A stretch of 22,060 nt of DNA from an uncultured Clostridiaceae bacterium. Lineage in GTDB: Bacteria > Bacillota > Clostridia > TANB77 > CAG-508. Numbering within the stretch: the stretch's first letter is position 1; every line of letters starts with the position of its first letter. The translations under genes and the position numbers were made by a program. Location: the NCBI GenBank assembly GCA_958402495.1, contig CATXTS010000018.1:1-22060 (forward strand). Reading direction: 5' to 3'. Shown here one piece after another: positions 7,318 through 15,061 of the stretch. The notes beneath the pieces were generated by a model, which saw only the letters and a program-made list of their open reading frames with translations, had not been told where the DNA came from and ran no database searches.

Positions 7318-9600
7318 CTATTTTCCCTCCTTTCCATTTTGTTTTAATTCTTCTTCTGATAATTGTGATAAAGCAATTTGTTTATAGGTATCGCAATTTT
7401 CCATTAATTCTTCATGCGTTCCTTTTCCAACAATCTTGCCCTCTTCTAAAACAATAATTTGCTCTGCATTCATTATCGTACTAATTCTTTGGGCAACTAT
7501 AATGACTGTTTTATTTTCTGTTTGAGAGGATAAAGCTTCTCTTAAAGTTTTATCTGTTTTTAAATCTAAAGCAGAAAAGCTATCATCAAATACAAAAATT
7601 TCTGGGTCAATAGCTAAAGCTCTTGCAATGGATAAACGTTGTTTTTGTCCACCTGATACATTACTTCCACCTTGTGCTATAGGAGCTGTATATTTTTCTT
7701 CTTTCGCCTGGATAAACTCTGTTGCCTGTGCAATAGAAGCTGCCTTTTCCATTTGCTCATCTGTCATTTGCTCATTACCATATTTAATATTGGACTCAAT
7801 TGTTCCAGAGAATAGTACACCTTTTTGAGGTACAAAACCAATTCTTTTCCTTAATTCTTTTTGTGGAACATCTTTTACATTTACACCATCGACTAATAGC
7901 TCTCCACCTGTTACATCATAGAAACGAGGAATTAAGTTTACTATAGTTGACTTTCCACTTCCTGTACTACCAATAATTGCGGTTGTTTCCCCTGGTTTTG
8001 CCACAAAGTCTATATCGGTTAATATCTCGGTATCTGCATCTGGATATCTAAAAGATACATTTCTAAATTCTACCAAACCTTTTTTATCTTCCTGAAAAGC
8101 CTTTAATGCCTTTTCATCTTTATCCTTAATACTTGGTTTTGTTTCTAACACTTCATTAATACGATTTGCAGAAACAGAAGCACGCGGAAGCATAATGGAA
8201 ATCATAGAAATCATTAAGAAACTCATGATAATTTGCATCGTGTATTGGATAAAGGCCATCATATCTCCTACTTGCATAATACCTTGTTCTACATTATGAC
8301 CCCCGACCCATACAATTAGAATCATGACACTATTCATTACAAACATTAATGCTGGCATCATCATACTCATGGCTCTATTGACAAAAACGTTTGTCTTCAT
8401 TAAATCATCGTTTGCTTTATCAAAACGAGCCTCCTCACGTTTTTGTGTATTAAACGCTCTGATAACGGGAATACCTGTTAAAATCTCTCTAGCTACCATA
8501 TTAATCTTATCAATTAAATCTTGTAATTTTTTAAACTTAGGCATTGCTACAATAAATAGAATTAGTACAATGCCAATAACGGCAGCAATAGCTAGCCCAA
8601 TAATCCATGCCATAGAAGTATCACTTGTTCTAATTACATGTAATAAACCACCAATACCAATAATCGGTGCATAGACTACTACTCTAAATAACATGGTTAA
8701 TAACATTTGAATTTGTTGAATATCATTGGTGCTACGCGTAATTAAAGAAGCCGTAGAAAACTCCCTAAACTCCTTGGTCGAGAAACCTAGCACTTTTTGG
8801 AATACTTTATCCCTCAAGGTTTTACCGAGCTTAGCAGCTACTCTAGAAGATAATAACATAATCAAAACAGCAGCCGTCATACTAATAAGAGCAACACCTA
8901 ACATTTGAAGACCGGATAAGAAAATATAATCATTTTGAATCTTATCTACATCAGCTCCCAAAGCTTTATATTCTTCTTTAGTTGCACTGATTGCTGCTTG
9001 TTCTAAAATAGAACCAGACATACCATCTAACTGCTCATTTATTTTTTCTAAAACCTTATCCAATTGCTCCTCTGGCATGCTCTGAAGAATCTCCATCACA
9101 CTCATTTGTGCCATAGCTATCCTTTGAGATTCTGGCATATTTTGCATAGCATCTGCCATCTGTTCCTTAATTTTCTCTTTTGTCTCCTCCTTTTGGAAAC
9201 TAGAAGCAATCATCATAGGTCTTGCCATCTGATTATTTAAAGTCTCTTGTTCTTCTTCTTTTAAATTATTTTTTACATAAATTTCTTGCTTTTCTAATTC
9301 TGGATATTTTTTAACCAATTTATCATATTCTTTTTGGTCTAAACTATCTTTAGAAACTAAACGATATTGTTTTAAAATAGATTCATCCTCTTTCGTAAAC
9401 AACAATAATTGGTCCATTTGTGATTTACGGATAGCCTCTGGTGCAGCATTTTCTATACCGCCTTGCTGAATACCCACATTTACAATTTTAGAAGTATAAT
9501 CTGGCAAAGCTAAATCAGTAGCTGCTTGTAAACATAGTAATGCAATAATCGCTATTACGGATACTGCTGAATTTTTTAAGTATTTTAGTACTTTTAACAT
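7318..9600 (-). CDS. ABC exporter half-transporter, degenerate-site subunit with large extracytoplasmic insert
   Basis: A 760-residue half-transporter, longer than the usual 570-600. Walker A is GSTGSGKST (544-552) and the signature is VSGGQ (648-652). The Walker B catalytic position is Asp673 (FVFDD) instead of Glu, and the switch residue is Gln704 (AQRIS) instead of His. These are the marks of the non-hydrolysing site in heterodimeric exporters. A Met/Glu/Gln-rich, probably helical segment of about 185 residues lies between helix 1 (10-35) and helix 2 (226-252), which puts it outside the cell. The ATG follows AAAGGAGAA at a rather long spacing of about 12 nt. It is the first transporter gene after the TetR gene and abuts the catalytic subunit. 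Confidence 0.92.
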   Translation of the reverse strand: MLKVLKYLKNSAVSVIAIIALLCLQAATDLALPDYTSKIVNVGIQQGGIENAAPEAIRKSQMDQLLLFTKEDESILKQYRLVSKDSLDQKEYDKLVKKYPELEKQEIYVKNNLKEEEQETLNNQMARPMMIASSFQKEETKEKIKEQMADAMQNMPESQRIAMAQMSVMEILQSMPEEQLDKVLEKINEQLDGMSGSILEQAAISATKEEYKALGADVDKIQNDYIFLSGLQMLGVALISMTAAVLIMLLSSRVAAKLGKTLRDKVFQKVLGFSTKEFREFSTASLITRSTNDIQQIQMLLTMLFRVVVYAPIIGIGGLLHVIRTSDTSMAWIIGLAIAAVIGIVLILFIVAMPKFKKLQDLIDKINMVAREILTGIPVIRAFNTQKREEARFDKANDDLMKTNVFVNRAMSMMMPALMFVMNSVMILIVWVGGHNVEQGIMQVGDMMAFIQYTMQIIMSFLMISMISIMLPRASVSANRINEVLETKPSIKDKDEKALKAFQEDKKGLVEFRNVSFRYPDADTEILTDIDFVAKPGETTAIIGSTGSGKSTIVNLIPRFYDVTGGELLVDGVNVKDVPQKELRKRIGFVPQKGVLFSGTIESNIKYGNEQMTDEQMEKAASIAQATEFIQAKEEKYTAPIAQGGSNVSGGQKQRLSIARALAIDPEIFVFDDSFSALDLKTDKTLREALSSQTENKTVIIVAQRISTIMNAEQIIVLEEGKIVGKGTHEELMENCDTYKQIALSQLSEEELKQNGKEGK

Positions 9601-9627
9601 AGAATTTACATTCTCCTTTCTTAATTA

Positions 9628-9675
9628 TGTCCATCGGGACCTGGTCCCATTGGACAGTTTTGTCCAGTGGGGACA
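9628..9675 (-). promoter_or_regulatory. intergenic structured leader with alternative hairpins
   Basis: Between the TetR stop and the first ABC gene lies a GC-rich block. Stem A pairs 9628-9641 with 9643-9656 (12 of 14 positions; core GGGACC/GGTCCC). Stem B pairs 9651-9656 with 9661-9666 (TGGACA/TGTCCA, 4-nt loop). The two stems share 9651-9656 and cannot form together. A further GGACA lies at 9671-9675. No T-run follows, so it is not an obvious terminator. It could act as an RNA processing or attenuation element, or be a remnant of coding sequence. Confidence 0.4.
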
Positions 9676-9689
9676 CATCTTATAGTATT

Positions 9690-10340
9690 TTAAATGTTTT
9701 TTTCTTCGTGTTTTTCTTTCTCTTCTTTTTGGTTTTTCTTTTGTGTGCCTTCTTTTAAGTATTGTAATTGTTCTATATAATCGTTTCTGGCTTTTTCTTT
9801 ATCTTGTGTCTTTGCATTATAGGCTAATGCTGCTCGAGTAACCGCATGTAACATTTTTATGATAAGCTGTAAGTCTTCTGTTTTATGTAGATTTAGTTTT
9901 GAAGTATCCACTAGTTGATAGACATTATAAAATCTTTCTGTATTTTCTTCTGGTGGTTTGGGTATAAATAATGTTTCTTCGCCTGCTTTCATGTTTTCAA
10001 ATATTTTTTTATAAAATTGCCCATCTTTTTTATTGACACATTGTTCTACCATGTAATCATATATCATGATAAAAGTTTCAAAGATGTCTCCTTTGTTTTT
10101 TCTTAATACTTCTTCCATTTTATTTTTGACTATATTGACTTGGTTTTGCATCATATAAACAAGTAAATCTTGTTTGCTTTCAAAGTATTGGTAAAAGCTT
10201 CCTCTTGCTATTTCTGCTTCACTTACTATGTTCTTAATGGATACTTCTGCAATAGGTACCCTAGCAAATTCCTTTTTGGCTGCTATAATGATTTTTTCTT
10301 TCTTTTCTTGTGGTAGTTTCATAAAAGTATCGGTTGGCAT
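9690..10340 (-). CDS. TetR/AcrR family transcriptional regulator of the exporter
   Basis: A 216-residue protein with an N-terminal helix-turn-helix (about residues 10-60, including ARGSFYQYFESKQDLL, a classic TetR signature) and a helical sensor domain. The tail from about residue 195 is highly charged (Lys/Glu). The ATG has a strong Shine-Dalgarno, GGAGGGG. It lies upstream of the two half-transporter genes on the same strand, and paired TGACA-type palindromes over its promoter (10411-10453) are the likely operators. The in-frame sequence after its TAA stays open for 22 more codons and is Cys/Gly/Pro-rich, which suggests a lost or readthrough tail. Confidence 0.9.
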   Translation of the reverse strand: MPTDTFMKLPQEKKEKIIIAAKKEFARVPIAEVSIKNIVSEAEIARGSFYQYFESKQDLLVYMMQNQVNIVKNKMEEVLRKNKGDIFETFIMIYDYMVEQCVNKKDGQFYKKIFENMKAGEETLFIPKPPEENTERFYNVYQLVDTSKLNLHKTEDLQLIIKMLHAVTRAALAYNAKTQDKEKARNDYIEQLQYLKEGTQKKNQKEEKEKHEEKNI

Positions 10341-10410
10341 TGACTCCCCTCCTTTTTTAGATACTTTTGCACATTTCTTTTTGTTTGTTTTGATACTATC
10401 TTATATATCA

Positions 10411-10458
10411 AAATGACACCATGTCATATATTATATGTGACATGGTGTCATTTGTCAA
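10411..10458 (-). promoter_or_regulatory. consensus promoter inside a 16-bp inverted repeat (TetR operator pair)
   Basis: A perfect 16-bp inverted repeat (10411-10426 and 10438-10453) has an 11-bp centre. Each arm contains its own operator-like palindrome, TGACA-CCA-TGTCA. On the minus strand -35 TTGACA (10453-10458) and -10 TATAAT (10430-10435) are both exact consensus with 17-bp spacing. The -10 is in the centre, one operator fills the spacer, and the other covers the start site near 10423. The -35 and one arm overlap the last codons and stop of lgt. As RNA, the same repeat forms a 16-bp hairpin followed by TTTTG, so it may also end lgt transcripts. Confidence 0.85.
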
Positions 10459-11278
10459 CCAACTTTTGTGAACTTTGTGTGAAATCTTTACATCTTTTTT
10501 GATTTTTCTGATAGTATCGATATATCCAATAGCTACTAATCACAACCCATAGAATAGATACCCATTGAGAAATACGCAAAATACCTAAATATAAACTATC
10601 AGTTCTAAGACCTTCTATTACCATCCTAGCCGTCCCATAGCCTGCCATATACCATGCAGTAATTTCTCCTTTCCATTTTCTATGTTTACTTTTATGTTGT
10701 ATAAAAAAGAAAAGTAGTAGTGTTGTTAGGGATTCATATAAAAAAGTAGGATGTACTTCTCTATATTGTCCATTTTCTATAATGCCCATTTTCCAAAATA
10801 TATCGGTGGTTATTCCATGGGCTTCTCCATTAATAAAATTCCCCCATCTACCAATGGCTTGTCCTAAAGCTATGCATGGTACTATATAATCTAGCAAATT
10901 AGATATGTCTATTTTATGTTTTTTACTATAAATAACAATGGTTAGCCCCCCTGCTAAGATACCTCCATATATGGCTAACCCTCCTGCTTGTATATTTAAG
11001 ATTTCCATAGGATTTTCTAGAAAATACTCTAAACGAAATAAGACATAGTATAGCCTAGCACCAATAAAGGCCATCGGTAATACCCATAGACTGAGATTTA
11101 GAATATCTTTAAAAAAGATACCATATTTTCCATTTTGTTTTTTATAAATATATAGTGCCAGTATAATGGCCAATACAATAAAAATAGCATACCAATAAAT
11201 TTTTATATTCCCTATTTGAATAGCAATTCTAGAAATAGAAAATTGTAAATGTAGATTTGGAAAGCTGATAGTTTGCAT
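10448..11278 (-). CDS. lgt: prolipoprotein diacylglyceryl transferase
   Basis: An integral membrane enzyme that moves diacylglycerol from phosphatidylglycerol to the lipobox cysteine of prolipoproteins. The diagnostic Lgt signature GRWGNFINGEAHG is present at residues 143-155. ARLYY, HPTFLYES and YGTARMVIEGLRTDSLYLG, all conserved in the family, are also present, with about seven hydrophobic helices. I take ATG 11278 as the start because AAGGA lies 8-9 nt upstream. An ATG 33 bp earlier (11311) has no ribosome binding site. This gives 276 residues, normal for Lgt. The last codons double as the -35 box and operator of the downstream TetR gene. Confidence 0.95.
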   Translation of the reverse strand: MQTISFPNLHLQFSISRIAIQIGNIKIYWYAIFIVLAIILALYIYKKQNGKYGIFFKDILNLSLWVLPMAFIGARLYYVLFRLEYFLENPMEILNIQAGGLAIYGGILAGGLTIVIYSKKHKIDISNLLDYIVPCIALGQAIGRWGNFINGEAHGITTDIFWKMGIIENGQYREVHPTFLYESLTTLLLFFFIQHKSKHRKWKGEITAWYMAGYGTARMVIEGLRTDSLYLGILRISQWVSILWVVISSYWIYRYYQKNQKRCKDFTQSSQKLVDK

Positions 11279-11340
11279 TGTTTTTTCCTTCTTTCTTGTC
11301 TTAGCATTCACATTTTTCTGGCATTTTATTCTATTTTTGC

Positions 11341-11376
11341 AAAAGGAAAAGCAGGGACTTGAATCAAGCCCCTGCT
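11341..11376 (-). terminator. intrinsic terminator after the small membrane protein gene
   Basis: Arms AGCAGGG (11350-11356) and CCCTGCT (11370-11376) are extended inward by CTTG/CAAG after one mismatch. On the minus strand TTTTCCTTTTG follows. It lies 17 bp after the stop of the small membrane protein and upstream of lgt. Confidence 0.85.
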
Positions 11377-11393
11377 ACATAAAAACGGATTTA

Positions 11394-11606
11394 TCATCTT
11401 TCTTCGTTATCCATGTCGTCTAATTCTTCGTCCTCCCATCGATTTTCTTCATCGTAAAATTCAAAAGATTCACCAGTTTCACCGGATTCAAGTTCTTTTT
11501 GAATCTCCTCCTTTATGACTCTCCGAATCCATGATACTACAACGAAGTAGATGCCTATACCAGCAAACACTCCAACAACAACATCTTTCAAAAAATTCCG
11601 TTTCAT
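11394..11606 (-). CDS. small single-span membrane protein with acidic tail
   Basis: I choose ATG 11606 because GGAGG lies 5 nt upstream; an in-frame ATG at 11627 precedes that Shine-Dalgarno and is unlikely. The resulting 70-residue protein has a basic start (MKRNFLKD), one hydrophobic helix (about 9-25), a basic stop-transfer patch (RRVIKEE) and a very acidic C-terminal tail rich in Glu and Asp. No known domain is recognised. It has its own promoter (11653-11681) and terminator, so it is probably a single-gene unit. The basic residues right after the helix suggest the tail is cytoplasmic, but this is inference. Confidence 0.75.
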   Translation of the reverse strand: MKRNFLKDVVVGVFAGIGIYFVVVSWIRRVIKEEIQKELESGETGESFEFYDEENRWEDEELDDMDNEER

Positions 11607-11652
11607 ATGTTCCTCCTTTTGAAACATTAAACATGCACTATTGCATAATTTT

Positions 11653-11681
11653 ATTTTATCACATTATGTTCCATTTTACAA
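11653..11681 (-). promoter_or_regulatory. sigma-A promoter of the small membrane protein gene
   Basis: On the minus strand -35 TTGTAA (11676-11681) and extended -10 TGATAAAAT (box TAAAAT, 11653-11658) are 17 bp apart. The transcript would begin close to a small hairpin (11633-11646, ATGCA/TGCAT arms) at its 5' end. Confidence 0.6.
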
Positions 11682-11683
11682 TA

Positions 11684-12412
11684 CTATTTTAATTCTTGCA
11701 TCGCTCTTCTGGCAAGGTGTTCTTTATCAAAATAGTGAATAATTCCCATTATAACTGCTGTTATTAGGAACGTAACTCCATAAACTAGTATGCTAACCTC
11801 CCAATTGCCTACAGATAAGTGCTCTCCTGCTATCGTAGAGGAAATGACTGAAGGTATTCTTGCAAAAGTAGAAATGATAATAAATCGAATAGGTTTTATG
11901 GGTAATAAAGCACCTATATACACTAATAAATCTTTTGGTGTTCCAGTTATAAAGAATAATACGATTAATAACTTTTCAACTATTTTTTCATTTTGAAACA
12001 ATTTACTATTCTCTATTTTTTCTACCCTTTCTTTTCCAAAAAAGAATGTAATCAATCTTTTTCCATATTTTCGAGTTATCCCATAAATAACACCTGTTGT
12101 GATACATACACATGTTAAAATAAAGATGCAGCCACCAATAGAGCCATAGCACATACCCGCCAATACTTCCAAGGGTTCTGCGGGTAATACAACAAAAAAG
12201 ATTTGTGCTATTTCTAGTAAAAATAATATTCCAAAGCCAAGTATACCACTATCTTTTACCATACTTTGAAACACTTGCTGTCCTTCTGTTGTCTTTAAAT
12301 TTTGTATGATAGGATACAAGAAAATGGCAGCCACTATCCACAAAATGACTAACCCCACTGTTGTTCCTATTTTTATGACTTTCTTTTTTTCTAACTTTAT
12401 CTTTTTTTCCAT
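11684..12412 (-). CDS. VTT/TVP38-family (DedA-like) membrane protein
   Basis: About 242 residues with five or six hydrophobic segments. The segment running from TGTPKDLLVYIGALLP to FARIPSVISSTIAG matches the conserved core of VTT-domain (TVP38/TMEM64, SNARE-associated Golgi) proteins, which scramble or transport lipids and contribute to membrane homeostasis. The N-terminus is basic (MEKKIKLEKKK) before the first helix. The start is uncertain: the frame can also open at TTG 12439 (251 residues), and neither site has a good Shine-Dalgarno. A -10-like TATACT just upstream of ATG 12412 would give an almost leaderless message. It follows the ComEC-like gene by about 75 bp. Confidence 0.85.
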   Translation of the reverse strand: MEKKIKLEKKKVIKIGTTVGLVILWIVAAIFLYPIIQNLKTTEGQQVFQSMVKDSGILGFGILFLLEIAQIFFVVLPAEPLEVLAGMCYGSIGGCIFILTCVCITTGVIYGITRKYGKRLITFFFGKERVEKIENSKLFQNEKIVEKLLIVLFFITGTPKDLLVYIGALLPIKPIRFIIISTFARIPSVISSTIAGEHLSVGNWEVSILVYGVTFLITAVIMGIIHYFDKEHLARRAMQELK

Positions 12413-12487
12413 ACAATTAGTATAACATAAATTTTTCAATATTTTCTTTTGAAATCGTGAAGATTTTATGAATTTTATTTTATAATT

Positions 12488-13420
12488 TTATTTTTCAGTC
12501 TGTACAGACATTGTTTTTCCATCACTGATTATCAGAATGGTACCTCTTTCATCTGTACGATAGATTTTAGCGTTTAAATTCTGTAATCGTTTTAAAACAT
12601 TCCTCTTTGGATGACCATAATTATTATCTCTTCCCACACTAATCACAGCAATCTTAGGCTGTACTTGTTTTAGAAAAGAATTTGAAGAACTAGTATCAGA
12701 ACCATGATGTCCTACTTTTAATACCGTTGTCTGTGGCCAAGTACGAGCACTTTCATTTTTTTCTTCTGCATCTCCCATAAATAGAAAGCTATTATCTCCA
12801 TAAGTCGTTCTTATGACAATAGAAGCTAAATTCAAATTACTTTTTTCCTCTTTGCTTCCTGTCCCACAAGCCATTACTTCACATACTGCATTACCTACCA
12901 AAAAAGAGTCTCCTACTATTGGTGCTTTTATAGTTAGTCCCTTTTGACTAACAGCATCTAGTACATCCTCAAAGGTTTTGGTATTGGTTTGTACTTTTGG
13001 CATAATAATGGTCCCTATATCTAAATTTTTAATCACGTCATCTAAACCACCTATATGGTCCTCGTGCGGATGTGTTCCTACTACATAATCTAACTTGCTA
13101 ACACCTAGTTCTTGTAATTTTGCTACTAACCACTCTCCATCTGCATTGTTGCCCGCATCAATTAATAAGGTTTGTCCCTGGTTTCGCAACAATATACTAT
13201 CTGCTTGCCCTACATCTAAAAAGTAGACTTCTAATGTTTCTCCTTTTTCTATTGTTTGGGATATGGCATTATTTCTTTGATTATTTTGTATGTCTTGCTT
13301 TTCATTTAATGGATGACTACTATTGGCATAAAAAGTCCCCATGATTCCCAATAGCAAGACTACTATGAAACTTATAAGACTTTCTACTACTCTTTTGGAT
13401 TGACGGTTTCTTTTGTTCAT
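12488..13420 (-). CDS. secreted or anchored ComEC-like metallo-beta-lactamase hydrolase
   Basis: A 310-residue protein with an N-terminal basic stretch and membrane helix (about 11-32; signal anchor), then a metallo-beta-lactamase domain like the C-terminal domain of ComEC. Visible marks are LDVGQADSILL (68-78), the zinc motif HPHEDH (117-122), FLFMGDAEE with Asp217, and KVGHHGSDTSS (His238, His239). These stand-alone versions lack the ComEC channel. They act outside the membrane, probably as phosphodiesterases or nucleases, but the substrate is unproven. The DUF3006 gene directly upstream (15-bp gap) is a recurrent neighbour of such proteins. Zinc-binding residues look intact. Confidence 0.9.
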   Translation of the reverse strand: MNKRNRQSKRVVESLISFIVVLLLGIMGTFYANSSHPLNEKQDIQNNQRNNAISQTIEKGETLEVYFLDVGQADSILLRNQGQTLLIDAGNNADGEWLVAKLQELGVSKLDYVVGTHPHEDHIGGLDDVIKNLDIGTIIMPKVQTNTKTFEDVLDAVSQKGLTIKAPIVGDSFLVGNAVCEVMACGTGSKEEKSNLNLASIVIRTTYGDNSFLFMGDAEEKNESARTWPQTTVLKVGHHGSDTSSSNSFLKQVQPKIAVISVGRDNNYGHPKRNVLKRLQNLNAKIYRTDERGTILIISDGKTMSVQTEK

Positions 13421-13435
13421 TTTTTACTCCTTCAT

Positions 13436-13750
13436 CTATTTCCACAAATCTTCCATCTTTTTAGCAATACGATGTTCTATTTCTGTTTGCTTTTCTTTAT
13501 CTTTTCTATAATTTCCGTTTTGATAAATTAATATATCTCCTTCTTGTATATTTTCTGGTAATTGTTTTGTGTCGATTTCTTGTATTTTTCCTGTTTTTCT
13601 ATCTTCACAAATGGCTATGTTTCCTTCAAAACGGTCAATGACTAATTCTTGTTCCATCTTCTCTAACCTTTCTGTTAATTCTTGTATAAACTTACCCACA
13701 TCTAACTTCTTCATTCCCTCTATTAGTGCTTTTCCTATCTGTAAATCCAT
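13436..13750 (-). CDS. DUF3006 domain protein
   Basis: A 104-residue protein. Its central region contains VIDRFEGNIAICED and then the segment LPENIQEGDILIY, the typical DUF3006 pattern (VDRFEG ... P ... EGDVL), a small beta-rich fold of unknown function. About 35 extra helical residues precede the domain and a Lys/Glu-rich helix follows it. AGGAGG lies 8 nt before the ATG. It is paired with the ComEC-like hydrolase, with which DUF3006 genes often co-occur, so a regulatory or inhibitory role toward that enzyme is possible but only inferred. Confidence 0.8.
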   Translation of the reverse strand: MDLQIGKALIEGMKKLDVGKFIQELTERLEKMEQELVIDRFEGNIAICEDRKTGKIQEIDTKQLPENIQEGDILIYQNGNYRKDKEKQTEIEHRIAKKMEDLWK

Positions 13751-13812
13751 AAAAAGGACCTCCTTTATTTATCATAAATTTAGCCCCTTTTATAGATTAT
13801 CCTCATCATTTA

Positions 13813-15060
13813 TTAATCATTTTTATTTTTATACATAGTCACCATATCTTTAAAACTAATCTTACTACCATAGTTCAAAATAGCAGAAGAATAAATTTTA
13901 ATCGATACACGAGCTACTACTAAAATGGTTACTACTAAAACCGCTAACGAAATGAGAACTTCACTAGTACTTGCAATGCCCATCATAACCCTAAATGGCA
14001 TACAAAATGGTGAAGATATTGGGAAAATAGCAGCAAAAGCATTTAAGTCACTACTTGGATTCATCATCGTAAAATAAGAAAAATAGAATCCGATTACAGC
14101 CATAATAGCTACTGGTGTATTGGCTGATTGAATGTCTTCAGGTTTGCTAACCGTAGACCCGGTTAAAGCATATAATAAAGCAAATAAAGCATAACCTAAT
14201 ATATAATAAACAATAGTAATTACTGCTAACATTGGTGTAATGTGAGACATATCTAATACACTACTTACCATTTCTGGTGTTAGAAATACATTGGCACAAA
14301 CTATGGCTACAATTACTAATACTGCTGTTTGCATGATGCCGGCTAGCCCAATGCCTAATGTCTTTCCTAATACAATGGTTTTAGGAGAAGTAGAAGTTAC
14401 TAAAGTTTCTATAATCTTAGAAGTTTTTTCTGTTGTAATAGAAGTAGAAACTTGATAAGCATAAAAGTAAATAGCATAAAATAATACAATGGATAATAAC
14501 ATCATAGCAAAAATATTACCACCAGCTTCTTTATTATCTAGCGTATTTACCTGCATTTGAAATGGCATATTCATTTGTGCAATTTGCTCTTGACTTACTC
14601 CTAGTTTTCCCATCTGTATCGTCTTATAGCTTTCTTGTAATAATCTAACTAAATCTTGTGGCATACTACTTGCCATTCCCATCGATTTTATAAGATAGGT
14701 CAAATATATTTGGTCTTCTTTTTTAGAAATAACGATAGCACTTTCTAATTCTTCCTTTTTTATTTTTTCTTTTACTTGTTCTACTGTCGTTAGTCCATCT
14801 GCAATTTCTAATTCATAGCCTTCTTCTTTGGCTACTGGTTTTAAGCTTTCTAGGCTACCTTCAAAAAGATTTTCCTCATCTATTAGCACTATTTTTGTCT
14901 GTCCAAAAGAACTATCTTCTCCTTTTATGGCATTCATGATGTTAGGAATATTAAATGCTATTAGCATAATGATTAAAATAATTAAATTGGAGATAATAAA
15001 CGATTTTCTTTTTACTAAATCTTTAAAGGTATAAGAAGCAACTATCCATAAATCTCTCAT
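13813..15060 (-). CDS. ABC-2 type transporter permease (NatB/YhaP-like)
   Basis: About 415 residues. One N-terminal helix (about 20-40), an extracytoplasmic domain to about 180, then five or six hydrophobic segments. This layout, and its ATPase partner with an LSKGNQQK signature, match the YhaP/NatB family (NatAB is a sodium exporter in Bacillus subtilis; YhaQP is less clear). I place the start at ATG 15060, one base after the ATPase stop, with AGGTAGGTG upstream. A GTG at 15069 inside the ATPase gene is a weaker alternative. Substrate unknown. Confidence 0.87.
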   Translation of the reverse strand: MRDLWIVASYTFKDLVKRKSFIISNLIILIIMLIAFNIPNIMNAIKGEDSSFGQTKIVLIDEENLFEGSLESLKPVAKEEGYELEIADGLTTVEQVKEKIKKEELESAIVISKKEDQIYLTYLIKSMGMASSMPQDLVRLLQESYKTIQMGKLGVSQEQIAQMNMPFQMQVNTLDNKEAGGNIFAMMLLSIVLFYAIYFYAYQVSTSITTEKTSKIIETLVTSTSPKTIVLGKTLGIGLAGIMQTAVLVIVAIVCANVFLTPEMVSSVLDMSHITPMLAVITIVYYILGYALFALLYALTGSTVSKPEDIQSANTPVAIMAVIGFYFSYFTMMNPSSDLNAFAAIFPISSPFCMPFRVMMGIASTSEVLISLAVLVVTILVVARVSIKIYSSAILNYGSKISFKDMVTMYKNKND

Positions 15061-15061
15061 A

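Noticed and set aside
8324..8674. 116-codon plus-strand open frame
   Set aside because: It is antisense to the membrane-helix region of the ABC half-transporter; the hydrophobic look comes from the complementary strand.
5479..10340. Idea that the Asp and Gln changes in the 760-residue ABC protein mark a decaying gene
   Set aside because: The frame is intact and the same substitutions are the normal state of the non-catalytic site in heterodimeric exporters; the partner keeps Glu and His.
11279..11311. Longer N-terminus for Lgt starting at ATG 11311
   Set aside because: No ribosome binding site precedes it, and the extra Lys-rich residues are not typical of Lgt; AAGGA fits ATG 11278.
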